Notes: a model not told the origin generated them from the sequence alone. A stretch of 64,000 nucleotides of DNA from Castor canadensis (GCF_047511655.1 NC_133397.1:16889501-16953500), one strand, 5' to 3'. Counted from the stretch's first letter, positions 43,168-55,284 are shown. Program-made: numbers and translations.

Positions 43168-44309
43168 TCGCAGGAAAGGACTCTAAGGACCTAAAAAAGT
43201 AGCCATCGGGAGGGTGGGACAAGCAGGAGGCCAACACAAGGGTGGCCAGGCACTAGATATTGTTGTAGACTAGGGGAACCTGAACAATGCCTCCCTGCTG
43301 GGTAGATAGATGGACAGAGACCCAGCTAGTGTGGGAAGAAGCCAAGGATGGGTTCTGACAGCACCCAGGTGATGTTTGTCTAGAAAGCACACTGCTGGGG
43401 GTAACCAGAAACTGCACAGCCAGTATACACCCTGTCCAGGACACATGGGTTGAGACGGAGCTTTGGGTAATGTCCTTGGATCTGTAAGAGATTTTTAGTT
43501 TATCTGTGAGTTTCATCTCAAACTGTTGGGCTTTCTTTCATTCTTCAGAACTGTGGTACTCTAACAGAAGACCCCCAGTTCAACCTACATGTGGACATGT
43601 GGTCACCCCAGCAGCCCTGGCTGGGGAGCTGATTGTGCCTCTTCCAGACACAGAGGGCAATTCTCCTGTAGTGGGATCCCAGGGCTCTGAGAAGCTCCAC
43701 TGGGCACGCAGCAGAGCTGACTCCCAAAAAAAGCCAAGCTTTATGTGTGTCTGTGTGTGTGTGTCTGTCCGTAAGGATTGCTAGAGCCTCCAGTTATCTC
43801 AGTGGCTCCCTCTGTCCACTATGCCTGAGCCCCAGCTCTGTGCCCTTCCCTGCGTGCAGCTGAAAATGGACAGGAGCCCTCGGCGTTTGGGAGAAGTAGG
43901 TTGTTTTAGTCCCTTCAGAGCAGAGTCAGCCCGGTGGGGGAGCAGCAGAAGTGGGGACAGGTGTCCTTGAGTAATGCAGTCACCAACATCAGCAGCGAGA
44001 GGACTCTCAAAGGAGAAGGCAGAAGCCCATGTGGTCACATCATAGAGGACCCAGAGAGGAAGGTTGAGTTTGGACTTTTTGTGTTTAGGTCCTGGGAGCC
44101 TTTGGAGGTCAGGTGCAAGGGAATGACCTTTCAGACACGTGCGTTAAATAGGGCTAGGTTTAGGGGGAAACAAGTATTCCCTGTGCCTGACTGGATCCTG
44201 GTTTGCCTGGATAGTCCTGGTTCAAACCTGCTGTCCTGGGATCCTGTTACACTTACTGCCCATTACACTCTCAAGAAAATCCAGTATCACTTACTGGATA
44301 TTTTTTATG
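43168..44309. other. Unique intergenic DNA
   Basis: No gene recognised. A small tgtgtctgtgtg repeat lies at 43744-43768. The 154-codon plus-strand frame 43934-44398 runs into L1-derived sequence at its end and has no domain that I know. Confidence 0.4.
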
Positions 44310-44600
44310 TTAAGGTATTGTTTTTAATTTTTCAAGATATAATAGTATTATGTTTAAAAAGGTTTTTTTACCTTTTAGAGCTAGTTAAATATTTATAAAT
44401 GAAACCACTATATGAGGTTTGCTTCCAAGTAACCTAGTGAGGTAGGCTGGTGACAGGGAGTAGGTGAGTGGAGAAATGAAATAAAGTTGACTGAGTGGAG
44501 AGTTGTGCAGGTTTGCACGTGGGTTTACAGCTTTCATTATACTTTTTCTGGTATAAGGTGTCCCACAGTGGACTAGAAATATGGTCACTCCAACGTTTCA
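44310..44600 (+). mobile_element. Ancient L1 (L1ME-like) 3' UTR
   Basis: gtttaaaaaggtttttttaccttttagagc, atatttataaatgaaaccactatatgaggtttgcttcc, gtgaggtaggctgg, ctttcattatactttttctgg match the general order of an L1ME-type 3' UTR. Confidence 0.65.
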
Positions 44601-44928
44601 CAACCAGGGGGTTTTGCCCCCAACTCTTAAAGGTTTTTGTTTGTCTCAACTTGGGAGGGGGACAGTAAGGTTCTGTTACCTACTGGGTAGAGGCCAAGAG
44701 TGTCATTAAAGGCTGCAGTGCACAACAAAGAACTTCTGCCCAGTAGGGCTGAAGTGGAACAGCCCCAGCTGGTGGCACTGTCTGTGACTACTTCAACTCC
44801 ACTGCATGAACAGGAGGCAGGACATGTCTGGGTGTGAGATAACTGTACTTTCTGCTATAGTAGTGATTAGTTAGCACCTAAACTCACACTTCACAGTGAC
44901 CAGCAAGGGTTTCAAATATAATTACTCA

Positions 44929-45154
44929 GCCAGGTGCTGGTGGCTCACACCTGTAATCCTAGCTACTCAGGAGGCAGAGATCAGGAGGATAGCTGTTGAA
45001 GGCCAGCCCAGGCAGATAGATCATGAAACCCTATCTCAAAAATACCCAGCACAAAAAAGGGCTGACAGAGTGTCTCAAATGGTGGAGTGCCTGCCTCTAG
45101 CAAAGGTGAGACCCTGAGTTCAAAATCCAGTACCGCCTAAATAAATAAATAAAA
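44929..45154 (+). mobile_element. Composite SINE, well preserved
   Basis: gccaggtgctggtggctcacacctgtaatcctagctactcaggagg in outline, then cagcccaggcagatagatcatg, an AAAAAA bridge, gggctgacagagtgtctcaaatggtggagtgcc and gagttcaaaatccagtaccgcc, then an (aaat)n tail. One of the clearest copies of the two-part (B1-like plus ID-like) version. Confidence 0.92.
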
Positions 45155-45408
45155 TACAGTTATCCAAATCTATGTCTATAATTACCCAAAACTCACTAAC
45201 TAGCATAAAAGTTATGCTCGATAATTTGTCACTGAAATGTATTCAAAAATACGTTTGGCTGAAAATTTGGAGGTATCTAGGTCTATGCTTGAAAAAGATA
45301 GAAGAATTCAGCAAGACTGGTTGCCTTACTCTCATAAACCAGCATTCTGCATCTGTTACCTAAGAATGTGATAATGATCAACAGACCAAGTTCACTGAGA
45401 TCAGGAAG

Positions 45409-45449
<41 letters not shown>

Positions 45450-46315
45450 AAACTGAAGAAGAGATTAGAACTTTCTAACTCCTTTAAGGTCTACATATCT
45501 TTCTCTTATCCTCCAGGCATAACTCATACTCCCTAGGCACCACCACTGCTACAGCCAAATTGACTGAGATCTGGAAGATAATGCTTGTATGCAGATGGAG
45601 AACAGATTAGAAAAAAGATTAGGACTTTTTTACTTCCTTCAGGATCTTTCCAATATCTTCTATATACCTCCCTCACAACCAACACAAGGTGTCACACATA
45701 CCTCTTGCTGCCTTGCTTGGTCTCACCAACCCCTCTAGCTATGAATTCAATCGTGGCCAGGAAAGGTATCCTTGAGCCTGAGGCCTCTACAGCATGTCAT
45801 CAAGGATAGCCTGGGGCCTCAGGGGCTAGAATTCACCATGATAGCCAAGAATGGTGCTCAGCTTCCCTCAGTCCACACCTAACTGTGTCTTTAGTCTTCA
45901 GCTGCAGCCAAAACATGCCTATTGGCCTAGAAAGCCAGCATCCCTGATTGTCCACACCATACCCCCTTCCTGGAGCTGGGATCCCTGGTAACAGGTCATG
46001 GTTGAGCATTTAGGGACAGGAGAACAGTTGGTGAATGACAAGAGTGACCAGGAAGATTAACACAGGAGGCCTTATTTTCAGACACCAACAGCTCAGAGAT
46101 GCACTTCTCAGAGCACATTCTGAGAGCCTATTTGGATGGAGAGCGAGCAGGGTGCACTGAGCCTTGGAGTGGGAGGCAAGGGGGCATCCCACAGGAGAAC
46201 GCTACCATACCATGGGAGGCAGGAGGACCTGGAGAGAGACTTCAAGAGCTCCAAAGGTTATGAGATGACCTTTGTTAACTCCCCCATTCTGAAGAGGAGC
46301 ATGGCTACCCCAGTC
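45155..46315. other. Unique DNA with (GT)19
   Basis: No gene recognised apart from the dinucleotide repeat listed separately. Short frames only. Confidence 0.45.
45411..45448. repeat. (GT)19 microsatellite
   Basis: Nineteen uninterrupted GT units between aaggg and caaac. Confidence 0.98.
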
Positions 46316-46375
46316 AACACATATACACATGCACACATACACACATGCACAAGCATACACATATACACATGCATG
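46316..46375. repeat. (CACATA)n-like simple repeat
   Basis: Irregular acacatatacacatgcacacatac pattern of about 60 bp. Confidence 0.9.
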
Positions 46376-47059
46376 GGTCCCTGAGAAAGGCCTGAAGTTC
46401 CCTTCCTTCGCAAAGTCTCAGATTGTGCATCTGACATGAATTTTTCCGAGCTGCCAATTACTCCAGTGGAGCCCAAAAAATGCCTTTATGGGAACCTACA
46501 AATGCCCTTAGGCCCGGAAGCAACTGCTCCAAAGCATGCCTCTGAAATAGACCAAAGAGCCTCTGGAAGGCCCAGACTCCTTCAGGTTCCATTGTCTGAG
46601 TTCTCAGTGGGAGTCAACCTTTGGGGATGGTCTCTACCTCTATCCCAGCAGCATCCTGGGGGAGCTTGATGTGGGGGAGAAGAAAATTCTAGGTCTCTCA
46701 TGACCTCTCCAGCTTCCCACCACCCACCCAAATCAGGCCAAATAGGCAAATACTGTAAAACAAAATCAAACAAGTATACTACTACTCCAAGACTCTGCCT
46801 ATCTATGGGTCCTGGGGTCCCAAAAGTATCAGTCATAGTGGCACTGGGTTTCTGCCAGGCATGTGCCCGGTTCTTCTGTCTCCTCATAGGCTGGGGGTTC
46901 TCCGGACTCAGGGACTGGGCGGGGCCTTGTTGGTTCCTGTCTTTCTCACAGCAGACTCAGCCCCCGCCTCCATGTGGACTCAGAGAATGTCGGTGAGTGT
47001 GGGCAGAATTTAATTGCCTGACAAGTTCAGATTTGCATCTTTGATCTGCAAACCTGGCA
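46376..47059. other. Unique intergenic DNA
   Basis: No gene or repeat recognised. Frames of 77-101 codons overlap on both strands. Confidence 0.4.
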
Positions 47060-47265
47060 GTGCTGGGTAATGAAGAGAACACAAGATTCAAGCACAGACG
47101 GACCTGGGCTTGAATCTCGCCTTTGTCATTTACACCATATGACCTTGGGCAGGCTTTTTGCACACATACCTCCCCCCATGCCCTTGAGCCTGAGTTTCCT
47201 CACCTGGGCAATGGGTATAGTTGTAGCCCCAAAAGGGCACATGACAGGTGCTTAGACAATGCATA
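47060..47265 (+). repeat. MIR SINE, forward copy 1
   Basis: gattcaagcacagacggacctgggcttgaatctcgcctttgtcatttac in outline, gaccttgggcaggctttt, gagtttcctcacctgggcaatgggtatag, cacatgacaggtgct: MIR order, sense. Confidence 0.8.
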
Positions 47266-47374
47266 CAAACAGCTTGGTCCACACCTAGTGACTCCTTGTC
47301 TTCCTTCTGGGGATCAGCTAAGTCCAGTGATGAGTGTTTTACTTTTGGCTCTGGGCACTGGGGTTTTGGTTATT

Positions 47375-47605
47375 GACATAGTAAGCATTTTATGGTTGTC
47401 TTAATCCTCACAATAGTCCTAGAAAGGCAGCATAATCATAATCATCAATACCTTTTTACAGCCTAGAAAACTGAGGCACAGAGAGATTAGGAAACTTGGC
47501 CAAGGTCACATAGCCAGTAACGCAGAGCTATGGTTTAAACCAAGGCATTTGGGCATTGGTGCCTGCTCTCCTAGCTATGCCACTAAACTGCTTTGACTTC
47601 ACTCT
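47375..47605 (+). repeat. MIR SINE, forward copy 2
   Basis: agcattttatggttgtcttaatcctcacaatagtcc, tttttacagcctagaaaactgaggcacagagag, cttggccaaggtcacatagccagtaacgcagagc in outline. Well preserved and separated from copy 1 by about 110 bp. Confidence 0.88.
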
Positions 47606-48988
47606 ATGACAGAAACCTACAAAGCTTTTTTAATTTAATCAAACGTATTTACTGAGAATTAGGAGTGGTGGTCTCAGCCCCACAAGGATACTCTCTGTGG
47701 GGTCCAGGGGAACAGCCCGATCTAGTCCTGAAGGAGCTTTGCTGAGACCTGGCAGAGGCAGCCCTGCCCTGTCACGTCTTCCTCCACATCTGCGTGCTTG
47801 CCAGGGTGTTTGAACAATGATTACCCAGCAGCAGGCAGGCTGGTGCAGGCCAGGGTGGGAGGCAGGTGAGCTCACCCCTTGCACAATGGCTGCCACACCC
47901 ACCTGCTGGCTAAAGAGACCCAGTGGAGGAGGCCAGGCAGGCTTCAGAAGCTGGGGGAATAGCCCTGAGAGGGGATAAATGACAGTAGCTAGATGTGACA
48001 ATCATATTCTGCACTGAGTCTGTCTGCGCAGACTCCAGCCTCTCTTGCCAGGCCTCCATTGATGTAGTGGGACTAACCTTGCAGGAGTTGTCTCTCAAAC
48101 AGCGTCATCTGAGCCAGTTAAGCACTGCTCCAGTCACAGAACATAAGCCCCCAGACTAAACAGGAGGCAGAAGCTGCGAGGGACCCGCCTATCCCTGCTT
48201 CAGACCCAGGCAAACCCAGAGTTGTGTAACTAGTCCTTCTGGACCTCACTCCCCTAGGCCCCTTGGACCCTGCTGAGCCCTGTCTCTGGCCTGGCTACTT
48301 GGAAGGACACAGGTGTGCACAGGTGTGTGCACGTGCCAGGTATGTGGACCCCACATCCCAGCCCCCAAGGCCCTCTTCCTGGGAGCATCCCATTATGGAC
48401 AGCCAGCTCTGGGGGGTGGTGAACTCAGGACTCAGATGTGCCAAGTTGCTTCCAGACTCCCATCATCTCCATACCTGCCCACTCTGCCTTGCCCAAGGCT
48501 AGGCCTCTTGTTTGTTTGTTGAATGAAGCACTAAAGTCCTTTGTCCTAAATCAACTCTGTGCCACTTCAAGTCCAACTCTGTGCCTTCAGAGGCTGGGAA
48601 GCCTGCAAGATTGGAGGGGTGGGGACAGCACAGATGGGCTTGTTGGCATCTCCCTGATTAGGTACCCATTCCTTAATAGTCCATAAAGACTGGTCCTTGC
48701 TGGTCTGATAATGGAGGTCTTAGCTGGTGTGGCAGGCCACTCAACCTTTCTGGGTATCCCTTTAGAAATCCCAGAAGCCTGGCATGACTGGGCTGTCTGA
48801 CCCCTCTTCAACGTCTAGGGATTCATCATCCTAAGAGTCTCCAAAGACTGTGCATCAATAACAAAAGGGCAAGCCTCTCCTTACTGCGAAGTTGTACGCT
48901 ATTTTTGTTCCATATTTACCACTCCAACCTCAGGCGTCCCAAGTTCTGCATCAGACACTCAGGGTAACACATCCTATTTATTCCTTTG
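47606..48988. other. Unique intergenic DNA
   Basis: No gene recognised. A 120-codon minus-strand frame at 47639-48001 lacks any domain or family resemblance. Confidence 0.45.
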
Positions 48989-49002
48989 AAGTCCAGACAT
49001 GG

Positions 49003-49198
49003 TGCTGGGTATTGAGGGGGTGGTGGGGAGAGGGAGGGGGCGGAGTGGGTGGTAAGGGAGGGGGTGGGGGCAGGGGGGAGAAATGACCCAAGCCTTGTAT
49101 GCACATATGAATAATAAAACAATAAAAATAAAAATAAAATTAAAAAAATAAAATAAATAAATAAATAAAGTGTAGGAATCGTGAAAAAAAAAAAAAAA
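49003..49198 (+). mobile_element. Very short L1 3'-end insertion with likely 3' transduction
   Basis: Only the last part of an L1 3' UTR: a G-rich block, then gaaatgacccaagccttgtatgcacatatg and an AATAATAAAA-type A-rich tail. After that first tail comes the non-L1 sequence gtgtaggaatcgtg (49170-49183) and a second tail of 17 A's (49184-49200, the last bases shared with the duplication). Flanked by the 14-bp target duplication aagtccagacatgg at 48989-49002 and 49199-49212. The two-tail structure is the signature of a 3' transduction. Confidence 0.88.
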
Positions 49199-49212
49199 AA
49201 GTCCAGACATGG

Positions 49213-51149
49213 AAGACTTGGATCTTGTGGCAATGTGTAATGCTGTGTTTGGGGCAACACACATGAGGAAGCAGGGCCAGAGACAGCTTCCTAGTCAGAT
49301 AGTGGTGGAACTGGGCTGGAGGTGTTATGGGAATCTATGTAACAGAGAAATAATCCAGGAACAACCAGACACAAGGAAGAGCTTGAGGTGGTACCTGCAT
49401 GACATCCAGGTGGGTACAACACAGGTACACCCCAGCCTTCACCCCAGTAGCTGTGACCCTTCCAAGCCTTAGAGAGGGGACAGTAAATAAAAGGTTGGTG
49501 GCCTTTGCCTTCTCCTTCAGATGCAGGAGAATACTTTCAGGTGCATGAGCTCAGGAATGACAGGGGCATTCTGGGTCTGCCAGGGGAAGCTTAGAAGGAC
49601 TCTATCCCTAGAGAGGCCATCCTTTAAATAAATCCAGAGTCAATGATGTTGACAAGAGATGTCCACAAGCCAGGGAGCCTGAACATTGATGAAATACTGC
49701 CATCTGGGAGGTATTTGGTTTAATCTTCCTGTCCCTAGTGGCTTGTGGGAGGCAGGGGTCAGATCTAGCTTTCCTCCAGGGTGAGTTTGGGTACTCAGGC
49801 AGGATCCCATGTTATAGCTGGAGGATTAACTCCTTAAGGCCTCTCCAGGCCTTCATATCCTCTTATCCTTCACAATCACCCTGCCCTCTAATTACAGTGT
49901 CCTTCCCAAAACAAACACTCGATGGGCTATTTCTCAATTGAGTCACTGTTCAGTTTGCCTTCTCCCAGGAAATCAAACACACTCTGCCTTTGCCTCTTCA
50001 TCATTCTGACCACAGTCCTGCGTTACCTCTCCTGGGACAGGCTTTCAAGCCTGCTGGTTCTCACCCACAGAACACTACACAGAGTCCCCAGAGGGACTGG
50101 GCCAGGCGTGGCCTTAGCGGCTTATCTCACCTTCACTGCCTTTGAGGGGGGTGGGGGCAGTTTACACAATGGGTCTAGCCATTTACCCACGAGAATTACC
50201 ACATCTCCTCCTGAGAGGTTGGCCTGTGTCAACCCCCGCCCCGCTACTTCTAGCCCCAGTCTACAGTGCTAGTATTCATGACTGTCTGATCAAGGCCTGA
50301 TTCAGCTGCATTGCTTCACAGGCAGCCCAAAGGCAGACAGCTAATGCCTTGGGGGACCCAGGCTGACCAACTGGTTGGTCAAGTCTGAGGGTCATGCCTC
50401 TACTAGGAACAGCTGGGTGGACTCAGCCTCAATAGGCCAAAACAGAGCCAAGCCCAAGAAACAGTCCCCTGACCGGCTCTGAGTCACCAGGTGACTCTGA
50501 GCTTTTGAAGTACACAGTAGGCCTTTCCTCTAAGAGAACTTGCTGGCTTCTACCATCAGGTGAAGCCCCTCCTTCGTGTACCCCAAACCACTATTTCTGC
50601 ACTCATCTGCACAGAACACATGGGGAGTTAGTCAACTGAGGGCGGGATCTGGATCTCTCTTCCCTATCTGAAGGGTGAACAGTGCTAACCCTTCAGGGTA
50701 TCCATACTTCTGTCAAAGTGCTTTCCACGAAGACTCCATGCCAGAAGCATGTGAAGTGTCTACAAAACTCCTCATTAACATGACGGTAGGTCAGTGCGTC
50801 CTGTGGACTGCATGCATGGGGCTCAGATTAAGTCAGGACAGCCAGGGTAGTATGGAGGTGGAGTGGCAGAGTCCCAATGGAAATCGGTAGGTAGAGGCTC
50901 TTTCTTTTTTATAACAAGACCAAATCGTGTTGACCAAGATCATGGAGGGTGAGAATTAGCCACTCTGGTGAAGGCCCCTCCAAGGTTCCTTATTGTGAAG
51001 GGGGAGGAAGGAAACTGGGCTAAGTACACTTGGATCTGGTTCATACAAGATAATGACAACAGAGGTGCTCACTTAGTGGCCTTGCTCAGGCCCTCTCAAG
51101 GAATCTTCTAAGGACTCAACAAGTCCTGAGCAGGCTGGGGTGACAGACA
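49213..51149. other. Unique intergenic DNA
   Basis: No gene recognised. The 116-codon frame at 49922-50272 and others lack recognisable content. Confidence 0.45.
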
Positions 51150-51240
51150 TTCCTCCTTGCACTCCAGAATCCACCTCAGTGACCACCTCCTCCTGGAAGC
51201 TCTCCTGTGAGTGCTGATAGACTTAAAATCATAGGGCAGT
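51150..51240 (+). repeat. L2 fragment
   Basis: ccagaatccacctcagtgaccacctcctcctggaagctctcc resembles the conserved 'cacctcctccaggaagcc' block of the L2 3' region. Confidence 0.5.
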
Positions 51241-52454
51241 AAGTAGGAAAAGCAGATGCCAAGAGTGCCTATGGGAAGAGGAAGAAGGGAGAAGGAGAAG
51301 CCACACGTCCATCTCTGGAGCTCAGCAGGAAGCTAGCTTCCAAAATGCACCTTGGAAGGTATCTCATGGCATAGTTGGAGCTGGAGGCTAGGGCAGTAGG
51401 TAAGTGTGAAGGCTCTCCTCTATAAGACAAAGGAAGCATCCAGAAAGCCATGATAGCTCTCTCTCCAAAGAGGAAGTGCTGGGTGGGAGAAGGGCACATT
51501 AGCTGTGTCATCTGAGCTACCAGGAGGCCCCAGCAGAGTGACTAACCCTCACAGAAAGTTACCCTCCTTGCAAGGAGGAAATGTTTGGGACGGCCCCTGG
51601 GAACTGGGGCTCAGCAGTTATTTCCCAGCATGGTTCTTGACTCACAGAAGCCCATGTCATCATAGATCCTTGAGCCCATTGTCCCCTTCAGTGGTGGCTG
51701 CTCTGGCCATGCTGTGGCTACTGCAGGGAAACAGCCCCTGGAGAGTCAGCATCATCCTAAGTCCCCAGACAGGCCATTCGGGGACCCCAGTCCCACCTTC
51801 CAAAAGCCCTCCTCCCACACCTGTCCTTAGTTTCCTATGGTTTCAGCTCTGTGGTCTTTTCCTAGGGAGTCCTCCTGCCCATTTTCCCCAGGCCGGTCAG
51901 AGAGTCCTCCGTGACGCAGCTCTCCCTGACACCACAGCCCTTAGTGATGGGCTGAATCCAGCTCACAGTTGCCAAGTGTGTCTTCCCGAAGGATGGTGGG
52001 ATCTCTGAGAGTGCGCACCCTAGCTGGGGACTTGGGACTGAGCATACTTTCTGTGCCCAGCAGGGACCCCATGATGGGCTCCTTTCCCCTCAGGAACCAA
52101 TTGCTGCTCCAAGTCAGTAATTGGGGCAAAGGCAGGGAGTAGCCTCCTCTTATGGGTACATACATGGAGAGGGAGGCACCTATACTGCTTCTTCTCCAAG
52201 AGGAGGCTCCCAGCCCCAGTGCATCCTCCATGTCTGTGGACTCTAATGTAGATAAGTTTCTAGACATCCATCCGGTGTGGTTAGGAGCACAAAGCTGGGA
52301 GCAAGGAGTCTACAGGAGCCTGAGCAAATCACCCACCACTGGCATATCACTCCTCTGCTCTGAACTCAATTACAATGGTGTGGACCTAAAAATTCTCATG
52401 GCTTTGTGATCCCCAGAGGAACACGATGGGGCCAGTCAGGCATGTGTCTGCCCT
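51241..52454. other. Unique intergenic DNA
   Basis: No gene recognised. Contains a 167-codon plus-strand frame (51505-52008) rich in Ser/Pro/Leu without domains, with a 108-codon frame on the opposite strand overlapping its end. Confidence 0.4.
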
Positions 52455-52575
52455 GGCTCTCAGAAAGGTAGCTCTGAGTTCAAATCCCAGCTGTACCTTT
52501 TACTAGTTCATTGTACAACTTTCTGGCTTATTTTATAGATGATGAGACCTGAGGCCCAGGAAGGAAGAAACACAT
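52455..52575 (+). repeat. MIR SINE fragment
   Basis: ctctgagttcaaatcccagctgtaccttttactag, ttattttatagatgatgagacctgaggcccagg: central MIR sequence. Confidence 0.7.
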
Positions 52576-52823
52576 TCAGGTCTTTGGACAAGGCCTGAGC
52601 CCGCTGGCTGACAGCTCTGTGTTCCTCTCCCAGAGGACCTGCCCTAAAAGATCAATGGTCAGAAGAGGGGCTAGAATGCTGGGAAGCATGTCCTCCTTTC
52701 AAGAGTTGAACTGCAGGTAGCCCTGTCTATTCAAAGTCCAGATAGCACGGCCAGAGCCTCTGCCCAGAACAATCTGTGAATGGGTTGCAGGCACTGTACG
52801 TGTATGTATATTGAGAGGGTAGG

Positions 52824-53488
52824 TGTCTATACACAATGGAATTTTATGCAGCCATGAAGAAGAATGAAATGTTATCATTCGCTGGTAAATGGATAGAATT
52901 GGAGAACTTCATACTGAGTGAGGTTAGCTTGGCCCAAAAGACCAAAAATCATATGTTCTCCCTCATATGCAGACATTAGATCAAGGGCAAACACAACAAG
53001 GGGATTGGACTTTGGATTACAAGATAAAAGCGAGTGCACACAAGGGAGATATGAGGATAGATAAGACACCTAAAAAATTAGCTAGCATTTGTTGCCCTCA
53101 ACACAGAGAAACTAAAGCAGATACCTTAAAAGCAACTGAGGCCAATAGGAGAAGGGGACCAGGAACTAGAGAAAAGGTTAGTTCAAGAAGAATTAATCTA
53201 GAAGGTAACACACATGCACAGGAAATCAATGTGAGTCAACTCCCTGTATAGCTATCCTTATCTCAACCAGCAAAAACCCTTGTTCCTTCTTATTATTGCT
53301 TATACTCTCTCTTCAACAAAATTAGAGATAAGGGCAAAATAGTTTCTGCTAGGTATCAAGTGGGTGGGGGAGAGAGAGAGGGGGCGGAGTGGGTGGTAAG
53401 GGAGGGGGTGGGGGCAGGGGGGAGAAATGACCCAAGCGTTGTACGCACATATGAATAATAAAAAAATTAAAATTTTAAAAAAAAGTGA
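52824..53488 (+). mobile_element. 5'-truncated L1 with target duplication
   Basis: About 665 bp: the last ~50 codons of ORF2, the 3' UTR, a G-rich block (53361-53424), gaaatgacccaagcgttgtacgcacatatg and an A-rich tail. Flanked by gagagggtagg at 52813-52823 and 53489-53499. The 3' UTR is nearly the same as in the minus-strand L1 at 19.15 kb and the short insertion at 49.0 kb, so all three belong to one L1 lineage. Confidence 0.92.
52828..52979 (+). pseudogene. L1 ORF2 extreme C-terminus
   Basis: Open for the last ~50 codons of ORF2 (…[14 protein letters not shown]…, ELENFILSEVSLAQKTKN…) up to the TAG at 52977-52979. The upstream protein is missing because of 5' truncation. This copy preserves the normal end of ORF2, which the frameshifted copy at 19.7 kb has lost. 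Confidence 0.85.
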
Positions 53489-53499
53489 GAGAGGGTAGG

Positions 53500-55284
53500 G
53501 ATTGCAGGCCGGGACCACATGGCCCCAGAGGGAGGCCCTGGGAAGACCGGCTGGGCTGCCTCCTGGGTGGAGACTGGGGCTGCAGCTGGTTTGTGCCTTT
53601 TATCTTCAGATGCCTGGGCCTCTGTCCCCACATGGTGCCCAGAAGGCCTTCAGGGCTTCCCCTGCTGGAAGCTGCCACTGGCAGCACTGACAGCAGGGAA
53701 CTATGCTTTCACAGTGCCCCTCCCCACCCCTCAAAGTCCCTTGCATCCTTTCATGCGTGTTTATTAACTGGGAATGGGAAAGGAGGTGGCCCTGAGTGGG
53801 AGAAGGTCAGAAAGCTTATGGCACAAGTGGTCGTGTTTGTTTGAAGGGGGCCCCCTCCACCTGCCACCAGAGGACACGCTCCAGCTACCCCTCCATCTGT
53901 GCATATGGGTTACTGTGGCAGGGCTGTTGCCTGAAGGCATGTCTTCTTTTCTGGTCCCAATGACCATGGGCTGGGTCTGTCCAGAGGGGGCGCTATTCCC
54001 AACATACACAGTGATGGTCAAGGGCTGGGACCGTGACTCCCAGGCACTTCAGGTGTGGAGAGGGACTCAGAAGGCCCACAACCACAGACAGGGATTCGGT
54101 TCACAAACTGGCAGCCCTGCAGTGCCAAAGCAACCTTTTTCCAAGCACCCCACCTGGTTGGAGACTGCTGCCACTTCCAGCCAGGAACTGAGCACTGGGC
54201 CAGTCAGCACAGTGCCAGGATCCCATGCCTGCTTCTGGGCCAGCCCTGAACCATCTTGAGAAGTCAAAAAGAAATGCTGCCTGGTGGGAAGTACTCTTCC
54301 ACTCACAGCACAACCTGTCCTGTTCACATTTCCCTTGAGAAGCAGGCAGAGTGTCTGCAGTCAAGTACCTCCCAGAGCTATCCCTCTCCAGGCCCTGAAG
54401 GCCCCTGGGCCAGTCCTGATCTGGGGGCCAAGCTGTACCACACCAAGTGTCAAGCTCTGGGAGCAGCCAAGTCTTACATTTGAGATGTCAGTTGCTCCTT
54501 CTTCCCTTCTGCCCATGCTTGTCCTGGAAAGAGGGGACAGGAGAGGGCCTCAACCTTCATTCTTCCTGTATTTCCACCAATCACACCAAACACGCATATT
54601 ACATACTGGACAGAGAGAGAGAGAGAGAAAGGCCTCTGTGGGGAAAACCTGGGAGACCCAGGACCTGCCCACTTGTGGCTCTGACATACTGTAACCTGGA
54701 CCACAGGCTTCCATGGATTGGGCACACGTACATAAGGCACTGTGGCACAGGTAATCCTAGGGGTCCCTGTTCAAGGATTCTCCTCTTTCGTTGGTCTCTT
54801 TCTTTCGTTCTCCTCACCCAGGGCCAGATGCAGGTCATTGGAGAGACAAGAGTTAACACATGAACAAATGAGTAGATGGAGTGCATGGTCTCTCTCTGCC
54901 CTCACTTCCAATCCCCAATCCCCTTCCCATCCCCATCCCAAGGCTTGGCTCTGGGGCAGAGCCCAGGTGTTTTTCATTAAAGGTTTTATTGCAGATTCTC
55001 AGACTCCAGCCAAGGAAGACTGAGAGAGCTACCTAATCCTCTGCCCCAGCCCCAGGCTGAGCCCCCACACAGCTGGAGTCAGGTTACTAGGCAGAGGCCT
55101 GTCCTCTCCCACTACCTAGACCATTCTCAGGCAGCCTCCCCCCCTCTACAGGAAGTCATCCAAGCCCCTTCCCTTACATCTATTTTCCCTTCCTACTGCA
55201 ACAGCCATAGCGTCCTTCTAAGGAACAAAGCTAAGTATCCCTGGTTCTTACTTTAAAATCCACTGAAGGCTGCCCTTCCCCACG
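53500..55284. other. Unique, GC-moderate DNA with overlapping open frames
   Basis: No gene recognised. Frames of 119, 161, 136 and 138 codons on plus and up to 95 on minus overlap in conflicting phases. That is expected of GC-rich DNA poor in stop codons. A (GA)n patch lies at 54611-54629. Confidence 0.4.

Noticed and set aside
45411..45448. Repeat array that could be mistaken for a CRISPR-like array
   Set aside because: It is a plain dinucleotide repeat without spacers. The organism is a mammal and no array of direct repeats with unique spacers exists in the window.
48916..49264. Frames with FFFFF and long hydrophobic runs (96 and 114 codons, minus)
   Set aside because: They are translations of the L1 A-rich tail and G-rich 3' UTR read antisense.
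51505..52008. 167-codon plus-strand frame
   Set aside because: Ser/Pro/Leu-rich, no domain, no splice or promoter context, and an overlapping opposite-strand frame. Chance in GC-moderate DNA is sufficient.
53774..54863. Cluster of 136-161 codon frames on the plus strand
   Set aside because: They overlap in different phases and with minus-strand frames, and none shows a family signature. Low stop density from base composition explains them.
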